From NCBI RefSeq assembly GCF_009765165.1, contig NZ_VLNU01000001.1:3106247-3170246 (forward strand): a stretch of 64,000 bases of DNA, in the 5' to 3' direction. Below, piece by piece: positions 42,415 to 55,951 of the stretch. A program made the position numbers and the translations under genes. The first letter of the stretch is position 1. Each line of letters opens with the position of its first letter. The notes below the pieces were generated by a model. That model had not been told where the DNA came from. It saw only the letters and a list, made by a program, of their open reading frames with translations, and ran no database searches. This DNA comes from Lysobacter panacisoli. Lineage in GTDB: Bacteria; Pseudomonadota; Gammaproteobacteria; Xanthomonadales; Xanthomonadaceae.

Positions 42415-42552
42415 CCTCTCCCCTTGTGGGAGAGGTCGACGCGCGGAGCGCGTCGGGAGAGGGGTAGTGCGCGCCCGCCCCCTCTCCCTGGCTCGCTCCG
42501 CGAGCCTGTCCCTCTCCCGCAAGGGGAGAGGGGCGTATCGCAAGGGGAGAGG
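42415..42552 (+). repeat. intergenic palindromic repeat pair, copy 3
   Basis: CCTCTCCCCTTGTGGGAGAGG (42415-42435), an inner GACGCGCGGAGCGCGTC hairpin, then CCCTCTCCCTGGCTCGCTCCGCGAGCC and CTCTCCCGCAAGGGGAGAG, plus a further partial CGCAAGGGGAGAG at 42540-42552. It belongs to the same family as 8821-8968 and 20530-20651, with the inner TTCG-loop hairpin replaced by another palindrome. It fills most of the 240-base gap before prfB. Confidence 0.72.
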
Positions 42553-42605
42553 CAACCGCCGCCTCTGTTAGAATCACCGGTTCCTTTGATCGCATCGAAC
42601 CGGAC

Positions 42606-43734
42606 ATGATCGAGCTCAATCCCGTCCGCCAGCGCATCGCCGACCTGAAGGGTCGGCTGGATGCGCTGAGGGGGTACCTTTGACTACGACAGCAAAGTCG
42701 AACGTCTCGAAGAAGTAAACCGCGAGCTGGAAAGCCCCGACGTCTGGAATGACGCCGAGCGCGCCCAGTCGCTGGGCCGCGAGCGCTCCTCGCTGGAGAA
42801 GGTCGTCGGCGGCATCCGCACACTGACCGACGGCCTGATCGGTGCCGACGAACTGCTCGAGCTGGCCGAAATGGAGGACGACGAAGGAACCGCGCTGGCG
42901 GTGGTGGACGACGTCGAGCGCCATGCGAAGGACGTCGAGAAGCTCGAGTTCCAGCGCATGTTCTCCGGCAAGATGGATTCGGCCAATGCGTTCGTCGACA
43001 TCCAGGCCGGCGCCGGCGGCACCGAAGCCCAGGACTGGGCCGAGATCCTGCTGCGCATGTACCTGCGCTGGGCCGAATCGCGCGGCTGGAAGGCCGAGCT
43101 GATGGAAGTCAGCGGCGGCGATGTGGCGGGCATCAAGTCGGCGACGTTCCGGGTCGAGGGCGATTTCGCCTACGGCTGGCTCAAGACCGAGACCGGCGTG
43201 CACCGTCTGGTGCGCAAGTCGCCGTTCGACTCCGACAACCGCCGCCACACCAGCTTCACCTCGGTGTTCGTCTCGCCGGAAGTCGACGACAAGATCGACA
43301 TCGAGATCAATCCGGCCGACCTGAAGACCGACGTCTACCGCTCCTCCGGCGCGGGCGGCCAGCACGTCAACAAGACCGAATCGGCGGTGCGCATCACCCA
43401 CGTGCCCAGCGGGATTGTGGTGGCGTGCCAGACCGAACGCAGCCAGCACGCCAACCGCGACCGCGCGATGAAGATGCTCGCGGCCAAGCTGTACGAGCTG
43501 GAGATCCAGAAGCGCAACGCCGAGCGCGACGCGGTCGAGGCGACCAAGTCCGACATCGGCTGGGGCAGCCAGATCCGCAACTACGTGCTGGACCAGAGCC
43601 GCATCAAGGACCTGCGCACCGGCATCGAACGCAGCGACACGCAGAAGGTGCTCGACGGCGACCTGGACGAATTCGTCGAGGCCAGCCTGAAGTCGGGCCT
43701 GGAAGTCGGCTCCAAGCGCGCCGACGCCGTCTGA
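42606..43734 (+). CDS. prfB: peptide chain release factor 2, with programmed +1 frameshift
   Basis: RF2 (375 residues after frameshifting) terminates translation at UGA and UAA. Translation starts at ATG 42606, reads 25 codons to 42680, slips +1 on CTT at the in-frame TGA (42681-42683), and continues from 42682. The classic stimulator AGGGGG (42669-42674), acting as an internal Shine-Dalgarno, and the CTT-TGA-C slip site are intact. The SPF tripeptide (KSPFDSDN) for stop-codon recognition and the GGQ loop ([12 protein letters not shown]) are present. It is coupled to lysS downstream, as usual. Confidence 0.97.
42669..42684 (+). promoter_or_regulatory. prfB programmed +1 frameshift site
   Basis: AGG-GGG-TAC-CTT-TGA-C is the conserved autoregulatory site: when RF2 is scarce the ribosome pauses at TGA and slips from CUU to UUU. 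The sequence differs from E. coli only in TAC for TAT. Confidence 0.95.
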
Positions 43735-43738
43735 TCCC

Positions 43739-43838
43739 GACCGCCATGCCCGCGAACGCGGGCATCCGGCGACTTTGCATTTGAGCGCAAGAGCCCAGAC
43801 ACTGGATCCCCGCTTCGGCGGGGACGATGGCCCGGGCC
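43739..43838 (+). repeat. prfB-lysS spacer repeat with two hairpins
   Basis: ATGCCCGCGAACGCGGGCAT (43746-43765) forms a compact hairpin. After about 45 bases including GCATTTGAGCGCAAGAGCCCAG comes a second hairpin, ATCCCCGCTTCGGCGGGGAC (about 43807-43826). This pair of palindromes with a conserved middle is a common dispersed element in Xanthomonadaceae. Only one copy is in this window. Confidence 0.55.
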
Positions 43839-43878
43839 ACGTGATTCATCGAACCATTCCTTCCTGATTTCCCGACCC

Positions 43879-45399
<1,521 letters not shown>

Positions 45400-45508
45400 A
45401 CGGCATCCCCGCCCGCCATACGAAAGACAGGCTGCGGGCGCGGTCGCCGCGGGGTATTCTCGTCGCCAAGGCCACCACAGGGGGTGGCGGCTTCAGTGGG
45501 TTCGAGAT

Positions 45509-46567
45509 GTGAACGTCGTCATCGTCGATGACCAAACCTCAGCGCGCACGATGCTGCGCCACATCATCGAGGACATATCGTCCGAGCTGCACGTGTCGGA
45601 CTTCGGCGATCCCGAAGCCGCGCTGGGCTGGTGCGAGAGCAACCAGCCCGATCTGCTGCTGCTCGACTACCGCATGCCGCAGCTGGATGGGCTCGAATTC
45701 GCGCGCCGTTTCCGCCGGCTGCCGCTGCATCGCGACATCCCGATCATCCTGGTGACCGTGGTCGGCGACGAACCGGTCCGGCAGGCAGCGCTGGAAGCGG
45801 GCGTGATCGACTTCCTGGTCAAGCCGGTACGCCCGCGCGAACTGCGCGCACGTTGCCGCAACCTGCTGCAACTGCGCCAGCAGTCCGAAAACGTGAAGCA
45901 GCGAGCGCTGTCGCTCGAACAGCGCCTGCTATCGAGCATGCACGAGGTCGAGGAACGCGAGCGCGAGACGCTGTCGCGACTGGCCCGCGCCATCGAATAC
46001 CGCGACGCCGGCACCAGCGCGTTCCTCGAACGCATGGCGCACGTGGCCGGCCTGATCGCCGAACAGTTGGGCATGTTCGAGGACGAAGTGCGCGTCATCG
46101 AGATGGCCGCGCCGCTGCACGACATCGGCAAGATCGCCATTCCCGACGCGGTGCTGATGAAGACCGGCCCGCTCTCGGAAGACGAGACCGCGGTTATGCG
46201 CCGGCATCCGCGCATCGGCTACGAACTGCTCAGCGGCAGCCAGAACCGGTTCATCCAGGCCGGCGCGATGATCGCGCTGCGTCATCACGAGCGCTACGAC
46301 GGCAGCGGTTATCCTGATGGCCTCCGCGGCGAGGAAATCCCGTTGGAAGCGAGGATAGTGGCGGTTGCCGATGTGTTCGACGCACTGATCTCGCCGCGTC
46401 CTTACAAGAAGGCCTGGGACGTGGATGCGGCGCTGGGTTACCTGTATGCGCAACGCGGTCGTCTGTTCGACCCGCGTTGCGTGGACGCGTTGATCCGCAG
46501 CCGCGAGCGCCTGGAAGACATCTGCAACCGATTCTCGACGGTGTCGGCGCGTCCCGGCCTGGAGTGA
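45509..46567 (+). CDS. rpfG: RpfG, response regulator with HD-GYP cyclic di-GMP phosphodiesterase domain
   Basis: The 352-residue protein has a receiver domain (1-120; phosphoacceptor D53 in [10 protein letters not shown]) and an HD-GYP domain. Metal-site residues are H204-D205 ([11 protein letters not shown]), and the [13 protein letters not shown] motif holds GYP at 267-269. In xanthomonads RpfC phosphorylates RpfG in response to DSF, activating cyclic di-GMP breakdown and thus extracellular enzyme production and biofilm dispersal. It starts at GTG 45509; a small hairpin GCCACC / GGTGGC precedes it (about 45471-45489). rpfC starts 4 bases after the stop. Confidence 0.97.
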   Translation: MNVVIVDDQTSARTMLRHIIEDISSELHVSDFGDPEAALGWCESNQPDLLLLDYRMPQLDGLEFARRFRRLPLHRDIPIILVTVVGDEPVRQAALEAGVIDFLVKPVRPRELRARCRNLLQLRQQSENVKQRALSLEQRLLSSMHEVEERERETLSRLARAIEYRDAGTSAFLERMAHVAGLIAEQLGMFEDEVRVIEMAAPLHDIGKIAIPDAVLMKTGPLSEDETAVMRRHPRIGYELLSGSQNRFIQAGAMIALRHHERYDGSGYPDGLRGEEIPLEARIVAVADVFDALISPRPYKKAWDVDAALGYLYAQRGRLFDPRCVDALIRSRERLEDICNRFSTVSARPGLE

Positions 46568-46571
46568 GCGG

Positions 46572-48743
46572 ATGATCGAGGCCCTGGGCCACCTGAAGAA
46601 AGTGCTCGCGCGACGCTCGGACAGCGAGCACGGGCAGGCTTTCGTGCGCCTGGCAGTGCTCTCGGTCGTGCTGGTCTACATGCTCGTGCGTGGCTCCTCG
46701 GGCGCATTGCCGTCGCACGAATACACCAACGTGCTGCGCATGGTCGAGACCGGCTTCATCGTCGGTGCGGGCCTGATCGCGTGGATCCTGTGGCGTCCGG
46801 GCAAGTCGCACGCGCGGCGCATCATCGGGATGATCTCCGACTACGGCCTGATGGCCGCGGCGATGATCCACATCGGCGAACCGCTGGCGTGGGTGTACGT
46901 GATCCTGATGTGGGTCACCATCGGCAACGGTTTGCGCTACGGCAACGGCTACCTGTATGGCGCGGTCGCGATGGCGTTCGCCAGTTTCGGCTCGGTGGTG
47001 CTGTCGAACGACTACTGGCGCGGCAACCCCGTGCTCGGCTTCGGCCTGCTGCTGGGCCTGGTGGCGATCCCGCTGTACCTGTCGGGCCTGCTGCGCGCGC
47101 TCACCACCGCGACCGACGAAGCGCGTCGCGCGAACGAGGCCAAGAGCCGTTTCCTGGCCAACATGAGCCATGAGTTCCGCACGCCGCTCAACGGCCTGGC
47201 CGGCATGTCCGAACTGCTGGCGACCACGCGACTGGACGCCGAGCAGCGCGAGTGCCTGAGCACGATCCAGGCGTCCACGCGCAGCCTGCTGGCGCTGGTG
47301 GAGGACGTGCTCGACATCTCGGCGATCGAAGCGGGCAAGCTCAAGCTCGACCATGCCGACTTCACCCTGCGTGAGCTGATCGACAGCATCGGCCTGATCC
47401 TGCAGCCGCAGGCGCGCGCCAAGCGCCTGCAGTACGAAGTGGTAATCGCGCCGGACGTGCCCGACGCGGTGCGCGGCGACGTGGTGCATCTGCGCCAGAT
47501 CCTGATCAACCTCGCCGGCAACGCGGTCAAGTTCACCGATGAAGGTTCGGTGCGCGTGGACGTGGCGGTGGTGGGGCAGGAGGGCTCGCAGGTGCGGCTG
47601 CGGTTCACCGTGACCGACACCGGCATCGGCGTGCCGGTGGCGATGCGCCAGCGTCTGTTCGAAGCGTTCGAGCAGGCCGACGTGAGTCTGGCCCGCCGCT
47701 ACGGCGGTACCGGCCTGGGTACGACGATCGCCAAGGGCCTGGCCGAAGCGATGGGCGGCAGCATCGGCTTCGAGAGTGCCGAACCGCGCGGCAGCCGCTT
47801 CTGGGTCGAACTGCCATTCGAGCGTTCGCGCGAAGTGGGCGAGATCCCGTCCCAGCCTTCGCGGCCCGGTGCCGAGCCGGAAAACCCCGCCAACGTCATC
47901 GCCTTCAGCGATCCGTTCCTGCGCCATCGCGCTCGCGTGCGCAGCCTGTCGATCCTCGTCGCCGACGACCACATCGCCAATCGCATGGTGCTGCAGCGCC
48001 TGCTGCAGAAGGCGGGGCATCGCGTGATCTGCGTGGAAGGCGGTGAGGAAGTGCTCGACGCGCTGGCCGCATCCGACTACGACGCGGTGATCACCGACCT
48101 GCACATGCCCGGCGTCAGTGGACTGGACCTGCTGCGCCAGCTGCGCGTGATGGAAGCCGGCAGTGGCCGCCGTACGCCCGTTCTGATCCTGAGCGCCGAC
48201 GTCACCACCGAATCGATCCGCGCCTGCGAACAGGCCGGCGCCCGCGCGTTCCTGTCCAAGCCGGTCTCTACGACGCGGCTGCTCGACACGCTGGCCGACA
48301 TCGCCGCCAACAATCGCATCGCGACTACCGTGGTCGCACCGGTGCGGGCGGACACGGCGAACACCGACAGCCATTTCGACAGTTCCGTGCTGGACGAACT
48401 GAGCGCGCTCGGCATGGGCGCGAACTTCGAGCGCGAGTTCATCGCGCAGTGTCTGGTCGATGCCGACAAGTGCCTGCAGCAGATCGAGCTCAACGCGCAG
48501 CGCGCCGACTGGGAACGCACGCGCGACCAGGCCCACGCACTCAAGGGCGTCGCCAGCAACCTGGGGCTGATCAAGCTCGCGGCGACCAGCGGCGAGCTGA
48601 TGCGGTTGCCCGACTGGCAACTGGCGCGCGACGCGACCACGCTCGTGGCCGGACTGCGCGAACGGCTGGCCCAGGGGAGGGCGGCGCTCGACGCTCGCGA
48701 GCAGCGACGCGGCACGCGCGGCGAAGGCGAGCGCTCCCCCTGA
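46572..48743 (+). CDS. rpfC: RpfC, hybrid histidine kinase sensor of DSF
   Basis: The 723-residue sensor has a membrane input domain of five helices (about 23-177), HisKA with H200 (NMSHEFRTP), and HATPase ([21 protein letters not shown]). A receiver domain follows with D509 (VITDLHMPG), and a C-terminal Hpt domain with H655 ([13 protein letters not shown]). This is the RpfC phosphorelay layout. Known RpfC senses DSF through its input region and also binds and restrains RpfF. It forms an operon with rpfG and is convergent with rpfF (36-base gap). Confidence 0.97.
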   Translation: MIEALGHLKKVLARRSDSEHGQAFVRLAVLSVVLVYMLVRGSSGALPSHEYTNVLRMVETGFIVGAGLIAWILWRPGKSHARRIIGMISDYGLMAAAMIHIGEPLAWVYVILMWVTIGNGLRYGNGYLYGAVAMAFASFGSVVLSNDYWRGNPVLGFGLLLGLVAIPLYLSGLLRALTTATDEARRANEAKSRFLANMSHEFRTPLNGLAGMSELLATTRLDAEQRECLSTIQASTRSLLALVEDVLDISAIEAGKLKLDHADFTLRELIDSIGLILQPQARAKRLQYEVVIAPDVPDAVRGDVVHLRQILINLAGNAVKFTDEGSVRVDVAVVGQEGSQVRLRFTVTDTGIGVPVAMRQRLFEAFEQADVSLARRYGGTGLGTTIAKGLAEAMGGSIGFESAEPRGSRFWVELPFERSREVGEIPSQPSRPGAEPENPANVIAFSDPFLRHRARVRSLSILVADDHIANRMVLQRLLQKAGHRVICVEGGEEVLDALAASDYDAVITDLHMPGVSGLDLLRQLRVMEAGSGRRTPVLILSADVTTESIRACEQAGARAFLSKPVSTTRLLDTLADIAANNRIATTVVAPVRADTANTDSHFDSSVLDELSALGMGANFEREFIAQCLVDADKCLQQIELNAQRADWERTRDQAHALKGVASNLGLIKLAATSGELMRLPDWQLARDATTLVAGLRERLAQGRAALDAREQRRGTRGEGERSP

Positions 48744-48779
48744 TGTCCCCTGTGTCCCCCTGAGGTTCCGTCCTCCCGG

Positions 48780-49655
48780 TCAGGCGGCCGCTTCGGCTCC
48801 CGAACGACGCTCCTGCGCACGCACGATGCGCTCCATCGTCTTCAGCGCCTTCTCGCCCAAGGCCAGCGCGGTATCGACCCACACTTCGGTGATGCCCATC
48901 AGTTCGTCGTAGCCGACCGGCTGGCCGATCCCGCGCACGGCGTTCATCGCCAGGTGGGCGTGCGGCGCGCGTTGCTGGCGGCGGATCACGTCGTTGACCG
49001 CGGCTTCGCCTTCGCCCTTGGGCACGAGCACATCGACCACGCCCATGCGATGCCATTCCTGGCTCGGCAGGATCGTGCCTTCCAGGATCAGGCGCTCGGC
49101 CAGCTGCGGCGACACGCGCTTGCAGAGGAACGAGTACGCACCCATGCCCGGGAACAGGCCGAACAGCACTTCCGGCAGGCCCATCTGCGCGTCTTCTTCC
49201 GCGACGATGGTGTGGCACGACAGGGCGAGCTCCAGGCCGCCACCGAGCGCATCGCCCTGGACCAGCGCGATGGTGCGCACGTCGCCGCCCAGACCGCTGT
49301 GGAAGTGGTGCACGCCGTCGACGCAGCGGCGCGCGTAGGACAGCAGATGCTCGCGGTCGTTGGCGCGGATCAGTTGCGAGAACAGTTGCAGGTCGCCGCC
49401 GAGGTTGAACGCGGCCGGCGCGGACGACGCCAGCACGACATGGCGCAGGCGGCCGCTCTGGCGCTGGTTCTCGCGCAGCGTGATCGAGTTGAGGAAGCTC
49501 CACATGTCGTCCATGAGCTCCGTGCGGAAACACGGACGTGCGCCGGTGACATGGTCGTTATGCATGTACATCCAGTGGGTGTCGCCCGCGGGGTCGGATT
49601 CGACGCGCAGGGTCGGGTAGGCGCGCGTGCGGTGAAGCTTCTCGATCATGCTCAT
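48780..49655 (-). CDS. rpfF: RpfF, DSF synthase (crotonase fold)
   Basis: The 291-residue enzyme of the enoyl-CoA hydratase superfamily makes the cis-2-unsaturated fatty acid signal from acyl-ACP by dehydration and thioester cleavage. The two catalytic glutamates correspond to E142 (DALGGGLELALSCH) and E162 (GLPEVLFGLFPGMG), one residue offset from the Xanthomonas numbering. The oxyanion-hole SSAPAAFNLGGDL region is intact, so signal production is predicted. A GAGGA ribosome site precedes the ATG. A terminator at 49763-49788 separates it from rpfB upstream. Confidence 0.97.
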   Translation of the reverse strand: MSMIEKLHRTRAYPTLRVESDPAGDTHWMYMHNDHVTGARPCFRTELMDDMWSFLNSITLRENQRQSGRLRHVVLASSAPAAFNLGGDLQLFSQLIRANDREHLLSYARRCVDGVHHFHSGLGGDVRTIALVQGDALGGGLELALSCHTIVAEEDAQMGLPEVLFGLFPGMGAYSFLCKRVSPQLAERLILEGTILPSQEWHRMGVVDVLVPKGEGEAAVNDVIRRQQRAPHAHLAMNAVRGIGQPVGYDELMGITEVWVDTALALGEKALKTMERIVRAQERRSGAEAAA

Positions 49656-49762
49656 GTTGCGGTCCTCGGCACTTGCCGCCCGCAGGCAGGGAGTGGGCAG
49701 CGAGCGGCGGGAAGGGTGCCCACGCGGACGATGCTACACCCCGCGCTTCCCACTGAAAGACA

Positions 49763-49788
49763 AAGCCCCTCCGGCGAGGGAGGGGCTT
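49763..49788 (-). terminator. terminator between rpfB and rpfF
   Basis: On the minus strand AAGCCCCTCC / GGAGGGGCTT forms a 10-bp stem with a 6-base loop, followed by TTGTCTTTC. It lies 31 bases after the rpfB stop and should reduce read-through into rpfF. A candidate rpfF -10 (TAGCAT on the minus strand) lies just downstream, near 49731-49736. Confidence 0.8.
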
Positions 49789-49819
49789 CGTGGGACTCTC
49801 CGACGGACGGAGGGCGACG

Positions 49820-51499
49820 TCAGTGCGAGGCGGGTGCGTCGCGCAGTTCGCGGCGCAGGATCTTGCCGACGTTGGTCTTGGGCAGCTCGGTGCGGAACTC
49901 GACGTACCTGGGGTGCTTGTAGCCGGTCAGGTTCTCGCGCGCGTGCGCCTTGACCTGCTCGGCGGTCAGTGTCGGATCCTTCTTGACGATGACGACCTTG
50001 ACCGCTTCGCCGGACTTCTCGTCGGGCACGCCGACCGCCGCCACTTCCAGAACGCCCGGCATCATCGCGATGACGTCCTCGACCTCGTTCGGGTACACGT
50101 TGAAGCCCGAGACCAGGATCATGTCCTTCTTGCGGTCGACGATGAAGAAGAAGCCCTTCTCGTCCATGCGCGCCATGTCGCCGGTGTGCAGCCAGCCGTC
50201 GGCGTCGATCGCCAGCGCGGTTTCCTCTGGACGGTTCCAGTAGCCCTTCATGACCTGCGGGCCCTTGATGCACAGCTCGCCGACTTCGCCCAGCGGCAGG
50301 ATATTGCCGTTCTCGTCCTTGACGCAGGCGTCGGTGGACGGGACGGGCAGGCCGATCGAGCCGTTGTAGTCGGCCAGGTCCATCGGGTTGATGCACGCCG
50401 CCGGCGCCGATTCGGTCAGGCCGTAGGCTTCGACCAGGGTCACGCCGGTGACCTGCTTCCAGCGCTCGGCGACCGCGCGCTGCACGGCCATGCCGCCGCC
50501 CAGGGTCAGGTGCAGGCTGGAGAAGTCCAGCTCGCTGAAGCCCGGCGTGTTGAGCAGGCCGTTGAACAGCGTGTTGACGCCGGTGATGGCGGTGAAGCGC
50601 ACGCTCTTGAGCTCCTTGACGAAGCCCTTCATGTCGCGCGGGTTGGTGATCATGTAGTTCAGTCCGCCGAACTTCATGAAGACCAGGCCGTTCGCCGTCA
50701 GCGCGAAGATGTGGTACAGCGGCAGCGCGGTGATGATCGTTTCCTCACCGAGCTTCACGTTCGTGCCCACCCATGCCGCGGCCTGCTGCATGTTGGCGAC
50801 CATGTTGCGGTGCGTGAGCATCGCGCCCTTGGCCACGCCGGTGGTGCCGCCGGTGTACTGCAGGAACGCGATGTCCTGCGGCGAGATCTCCACTTCCGGC
50901 AACGGATGGCGCTGGCCCAGCGCGAGCGCGTCGCGGAAACGGATCGCGCCCGGCAGGTCGTAGTCCGGCACCATCTTCTTGATGTACTTCAGGACGAAGT
51001 TGACCACCGAGCCCTTCGGGAAGCCGAGCATGTCGCCCAGTCCCGTGGTGATCACCTGCTTGACCTGCGTGTCGGCGAGCACTTCCTGCACGGTGTGGGC
51101 GAAGTTGTCGAGCACCAGGATGGCGCTCGCGCCCGAATCGGTGAGCTGATGGCGCAGCTCGCGCGCGGTGTACATCGGGTTGGTGTTCACCACCGTCAGA
51201 CCGGCGCGCAGGATGCCGAAGGTGGCGATCGGGTACTGCAGGCAGTTGGGCATCATGATCGCGACGCGATCGCCCTTCTTGAGCTTCAGCTCGCCCAGCA
51301 GGTAGGCCGCGAACTGCGCGCTGAGCTCATCGATCTGCGCATAGGTGAGGGTCCGGCCCAGGTTCGCGAATGCGGGACGGTCGCGGTACTTGTCGATCGC
51401 GCTTTCCAGCACGGCGACGACGGACGGAAACTCGTCCACATCGATCTGCGCCGGGACCCGTTGCGGATACTGGGCCAGCCACGGACGTTCGAAACTCAT
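49820..51499 (-). CDS. rpfB: RpfB, long-chain fatty acyl-CoA ligase of the rpf locus
   Basis: The 559-residue AMP-forming ligase has the ATP motif [19 protein letters not shown], the YGLTESAP adenylate site, [11 protein letters not shown], and the C-terminal catalytic lysine in [12 protein letters not shown]. In Xanthomonas, RpfB is a FadD-type ligase that turns over DSF. The ATG at 51499 has AGAGGGG upstream; the longer open frame upstream is a shadow of the opposite lipoprotein gene. It lies between rpfF and acnA (rpfA). Confidence 0.95.
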   Translation of the reverse strand: MSFERPWLAQYPQRVPAQIDVDEFPSVVAVLESAIDKYRDRPAFANLGRTLTYAQIDELSAQFAAYLLGELKLKKGDRVAIMMPNCLQYPIATFGILRAGLTVVNTNPMYTARELRHQLTDSGASAILVLDNFAHTVQEVLADTQVKQVITTGLGDMLGFPKGSVVNFVLKYIKKMVPDYDLPGAIRFRDALALGQRHPLPEVEISPQDIAFLQYTGGTTGVAKGAMLTHRNMVANMQQAAAWVGTNVKLGEETIITALPLYHIFALTANGLVFMKFGGLNYMITNPRDMKGFVKELKSVRFTAITGVNTLFNGLLNTPGFSELDFSSLHLTLGGGMAVQRAVAERWKQVTGVTLVEAYGLTESAPAACINPMDLADYNGSIGLPVPSTDACVKDENGNILPLGEVGELCIKGPQVMKGYWNRPEETALAIDADGWLHTGDMARMDEKGFFFIVDRKKDMILVSGFNVYPNEVEDVIAMMPGVLEVAAVGVPDEKSGEAVKVVIVKKDPTLTAEQVKAHARENLTGYKHPRYVEFRTELPKTNVGKILRRELRDAPASH

Positions 51500-51682
51500 C
51501 GCGATCCCCTCTCCAATCGCTGTAGAAACCGCCGGTGCGATGTCGAATGCTCTACCGTACGGTGCGTCTTTCGATTGGAGCACAGCCTCCTGAAAGCTGG
51601 CAAGGCGAATCGGCGCGCGGCGCCCGTCGCGGCAGGCGCCGTGGCAGGATGTGCGGCCGACCGGCGATGCAGGGGAGCCTCG

Positions 51683-52120
51683 ATGTACCGGACCGTTGTG
51701 CGCTGCGGCGCGATGATTCTGCTGGGCGTGGCCCTGTTCGGCTGCGCCCGTACGCCCCCTGAGCAGCGCCTGCGCGAAACGGTCGGGCAGCTGCACGATG
51801 CGATCGAACGCCGCGATGCCGCCGGATTGCGCGAGGTCCTGGCCGAGGACTTCGTCGGGCCGGGCTCGCTCGACCGCGATGGCGCGCGGCGGATGGCGCA
51901 GCTCACCTTCCTGCGCCACCGCGAGGTCGGCGCGAGCCTGGGTCCGGTGTCGGTCGAAATGACCCCGGGCCACGCGACGGCGCGCTTCAGCGTCGCGTTG
52001 ACCGGCAGCTCCGGCGCGGTGCTTCCCGATGCCGCGCGGCTGTACGAGGTGGAAACCGGCTGGCGCGAGGAGGACGGCGAATGGCGCCTGACCAGCGCGG
52101 AGTGGGAAGCGAAGCTGTAG
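51683..52120 (+). CDS. small lipoprotein with NTF2-like fold
   Basis: The 145-residue protein has a lipoprotein signal ending in LFGC (cysteine near residue 21). The roughly 120-residue domain that follows ([27 protein letters not shown] ... [19 protein letters not shown]) has the helix-then-strands pattern of SnoaL/DUF4440-type NTF2-like domains. Its function is unknown. AGGGGAG lies 6 bases before the ATG. It is the only plus-strand gene between rpfB and acnA and breaks the rpfA-rpfB adjacency seen in Xanthomonas. Confidence 0.8.
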   Translation: MYRTVVRCGAMILLGVALFGCARTPPEQRLRETVGQLHDAIERRDAAGLREVLAEDFVGPGSLDRDGARRMAQLTFLRHREVGASLGPVSVEMTPGHATARFSVALTGSSGAVLPDAARLYEVETGWREEDGEWRLTSAEWEAKL

Positions 52121-52179
52121 CGGGTGGTTCCGGGTCAGTGCACTGGAAGCGTGTTTGTGCGTCCCGACCCTCCCCCCAA

Positions 52180-52202
52180 CCCCTCTCCCGGTGGGAGAGG
52201 GG
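52180..52202 (+). repeat. minimal palindrome of the intergenic repeat family, copy 4
   Basis: CCCCTCTCCC (52180-52189) and GGGAGAGGGG (52193-52202) form a perfect 10-bp stem with a GGT loop between the convergent lipoprotein and acnA genes. It is the core module of copies 1-3 on its own and could also act as a terminator. Confidence 0.6.
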
Positions 52203-52241
52203 CTAAATGCGTGAGGGCGGGCTTCCGTCGTTCCGTGCTCC

Positions 52242-55004
<2,763 letters not shown>

Positions 55005-55151
55005 GGGGGAAGCTCCTGGCGGTCCTTGGCTGAATGGAGGGTCTGGCTGGGAGACTGATCGATTATCCGCCCGTTTTGTTAAGACGCCGACCGGGCCGAC
55101 CGATACACCCTGAGTACGGCAAAGAATGCGGGCTTGCGGAATTATGCTCGA

Positions 55152-55191
55152 TTGAGTATGGCGGCGCAGGTATGTATAATTCGTGCATACC
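55152..55191 (+). promoter_or_regulatory. toxin-antitoxin promoter with palindromic operator
   Basis: TTGAGT (55152-55157) and a perfect TATAAT (55175-55180) are 17 bases apart. An inverted repeat GGTATG-N11-CATACC (55169-55191) spans the -10 region. Binding of the AbrB-type antitoxin there would repress its own operon, the usual scheme for such modules. Confidence 0.75.
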
Positions 55192-55207
55192 AAAGCGGAG
55201 GACCGCC

Positions 55208-55450
55208 GTGGAAGCCACCGTTGCCGAACGAGGCCAGATCACCCTCCCCAAGGCCGTGCGCGATGCGCTGGGCCTGACCAAGGGCACCACGTTGAAGGTC
55301 GAGCTGGACGGCGGCCGCATCATCCTGCGCAAGGACGTCAGTGAGGCGCTGCGCAAGGTGCGTGGCAAGTTCAAGCTTGTCGACGGCCTGGAAACCACCG
55401 ACGAGGCCATGCGCGCCACGCGCGGACGCGCCCCGGGTGACGAATCATGA
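55208..55450 (+). CDS. AbrB/MazE-type antitoxin (VapB-like)
   Basis: The 80-residue protein has an N-terminal swapped-hairpin DNA-binding domain ([32 protein letters not shown]) and a C-terminal acidic/arginine tail that probably wraps the toxin. It starts at GTG 55208, with GGAG 7 bases upstream; earlier in-frame starts would run through the promoter. The PIN-domain gene follows after 49 bases, giving a type II toxin-antitoxin pair. Confidence 0.88.
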   Translation: MEATVAERGQITLPKAVRDALGLTKGTTLKVELDGGRIILRKDVSEALRKVRGKFKLVDGLETTDEAMRATRGRAPGDES

Positions 55451-55470
55451 TGCGCATCCCGCGCAGGAAC

Positions 55471-55488
55471 CCGCACATCCATGTGCGG
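55471..55488 (+). promoter_or_regulatory. hairpin between antitoxin and toxin genes
   Basis: CCGCACAT (55471-55478) and ATGTGCGG (55481-55488) form a perfect 8-bp stem in the 49-base gap, 11 bases before the toxin ATG. No convincing ribosome site is seen before the toxin. The hairpin may lower toxin translation relative to the antitoxin; that is inference. Confidence 0.5.
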
Positions 55489-55499
55489 ACTCTTCACCC

Positions 55500-55907
55500 A
55501 TGATCGCCCTCGATTCCTCCGTCCTCCTCGACGTCCTCGTCGGCGACCCGCGCTATGCGGAAGCGTCGGAGACGTGCATCGGCGATGCACTGGCGCGCGA
55601 GGACGTGGTCGTGTGCGAAGCGGTCGTCGCCGAAGTGCAGTCGATGCTCGACACTTCCGTCAACCTGATGGAGACCCTCGCCACGCTCGGCATCCGCTAC
55701 CAGCCCACGCTGGAAGCCGCCGCGATGCGCGCCGGGCACATGAACAAACGTTTCCGTTCGCGCGGAGGCCGGCGCGAGCGCGTCGTCGCCGATTTCCTGA
55801 TCGGCGCCCACGCACTGCTGCAGTGCGATGGCCTGATCACCCGCGATGACGCCTTTTTCCGCGATTACTTCAAGGGCCTCAAGCTCATCGTCCCGAAAGC
55901 GACGTGA
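55500..55907 (+). CDS. PIN-domain ribonuclease toxin (VapC-like)
   Basis: The 135-residue protein has PIN-domain acidic residues in [13 protein letters not shown] (D5), the CEAVVAEV helix, [13 protein letters not shown] and [12 protein letters not shown] toxins cleave RNA, often tRNA or rRNA, using magnesium. The ATG at 55500 starts right at the fold; the longer open frame overlaps the antitoxin in another frame. The pair sits between acnA and acnB, just upstream of acnB (44 bases). Confidence 0.88.
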   Translation: MIALDSSVLLDVLVGDPRYAEASETCIGDALAREDVVVCEAVVAEVQSMLDTSVNLMETLATLGIRYQPTLEAAAMRAGHMNKRFRSRGGRRERVVADFLIGAHALLQCDGLITRDDAFFRDYFKGLKLIVPKAT

Positions 55908-55951
55908 GCGACGGCGTCTTGATATCTGTCAGCAGTTCACTGGAGAGAACC

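Noticed and set aside
49790-52120. 776-codon plus-strand frame opposite rpfB that runs into the lipoprotein gene
   Set aside because: The part opposite rpfB is a shadow. Only the last 145 codons, with a ribosome site and lipobox at 51683, look real.
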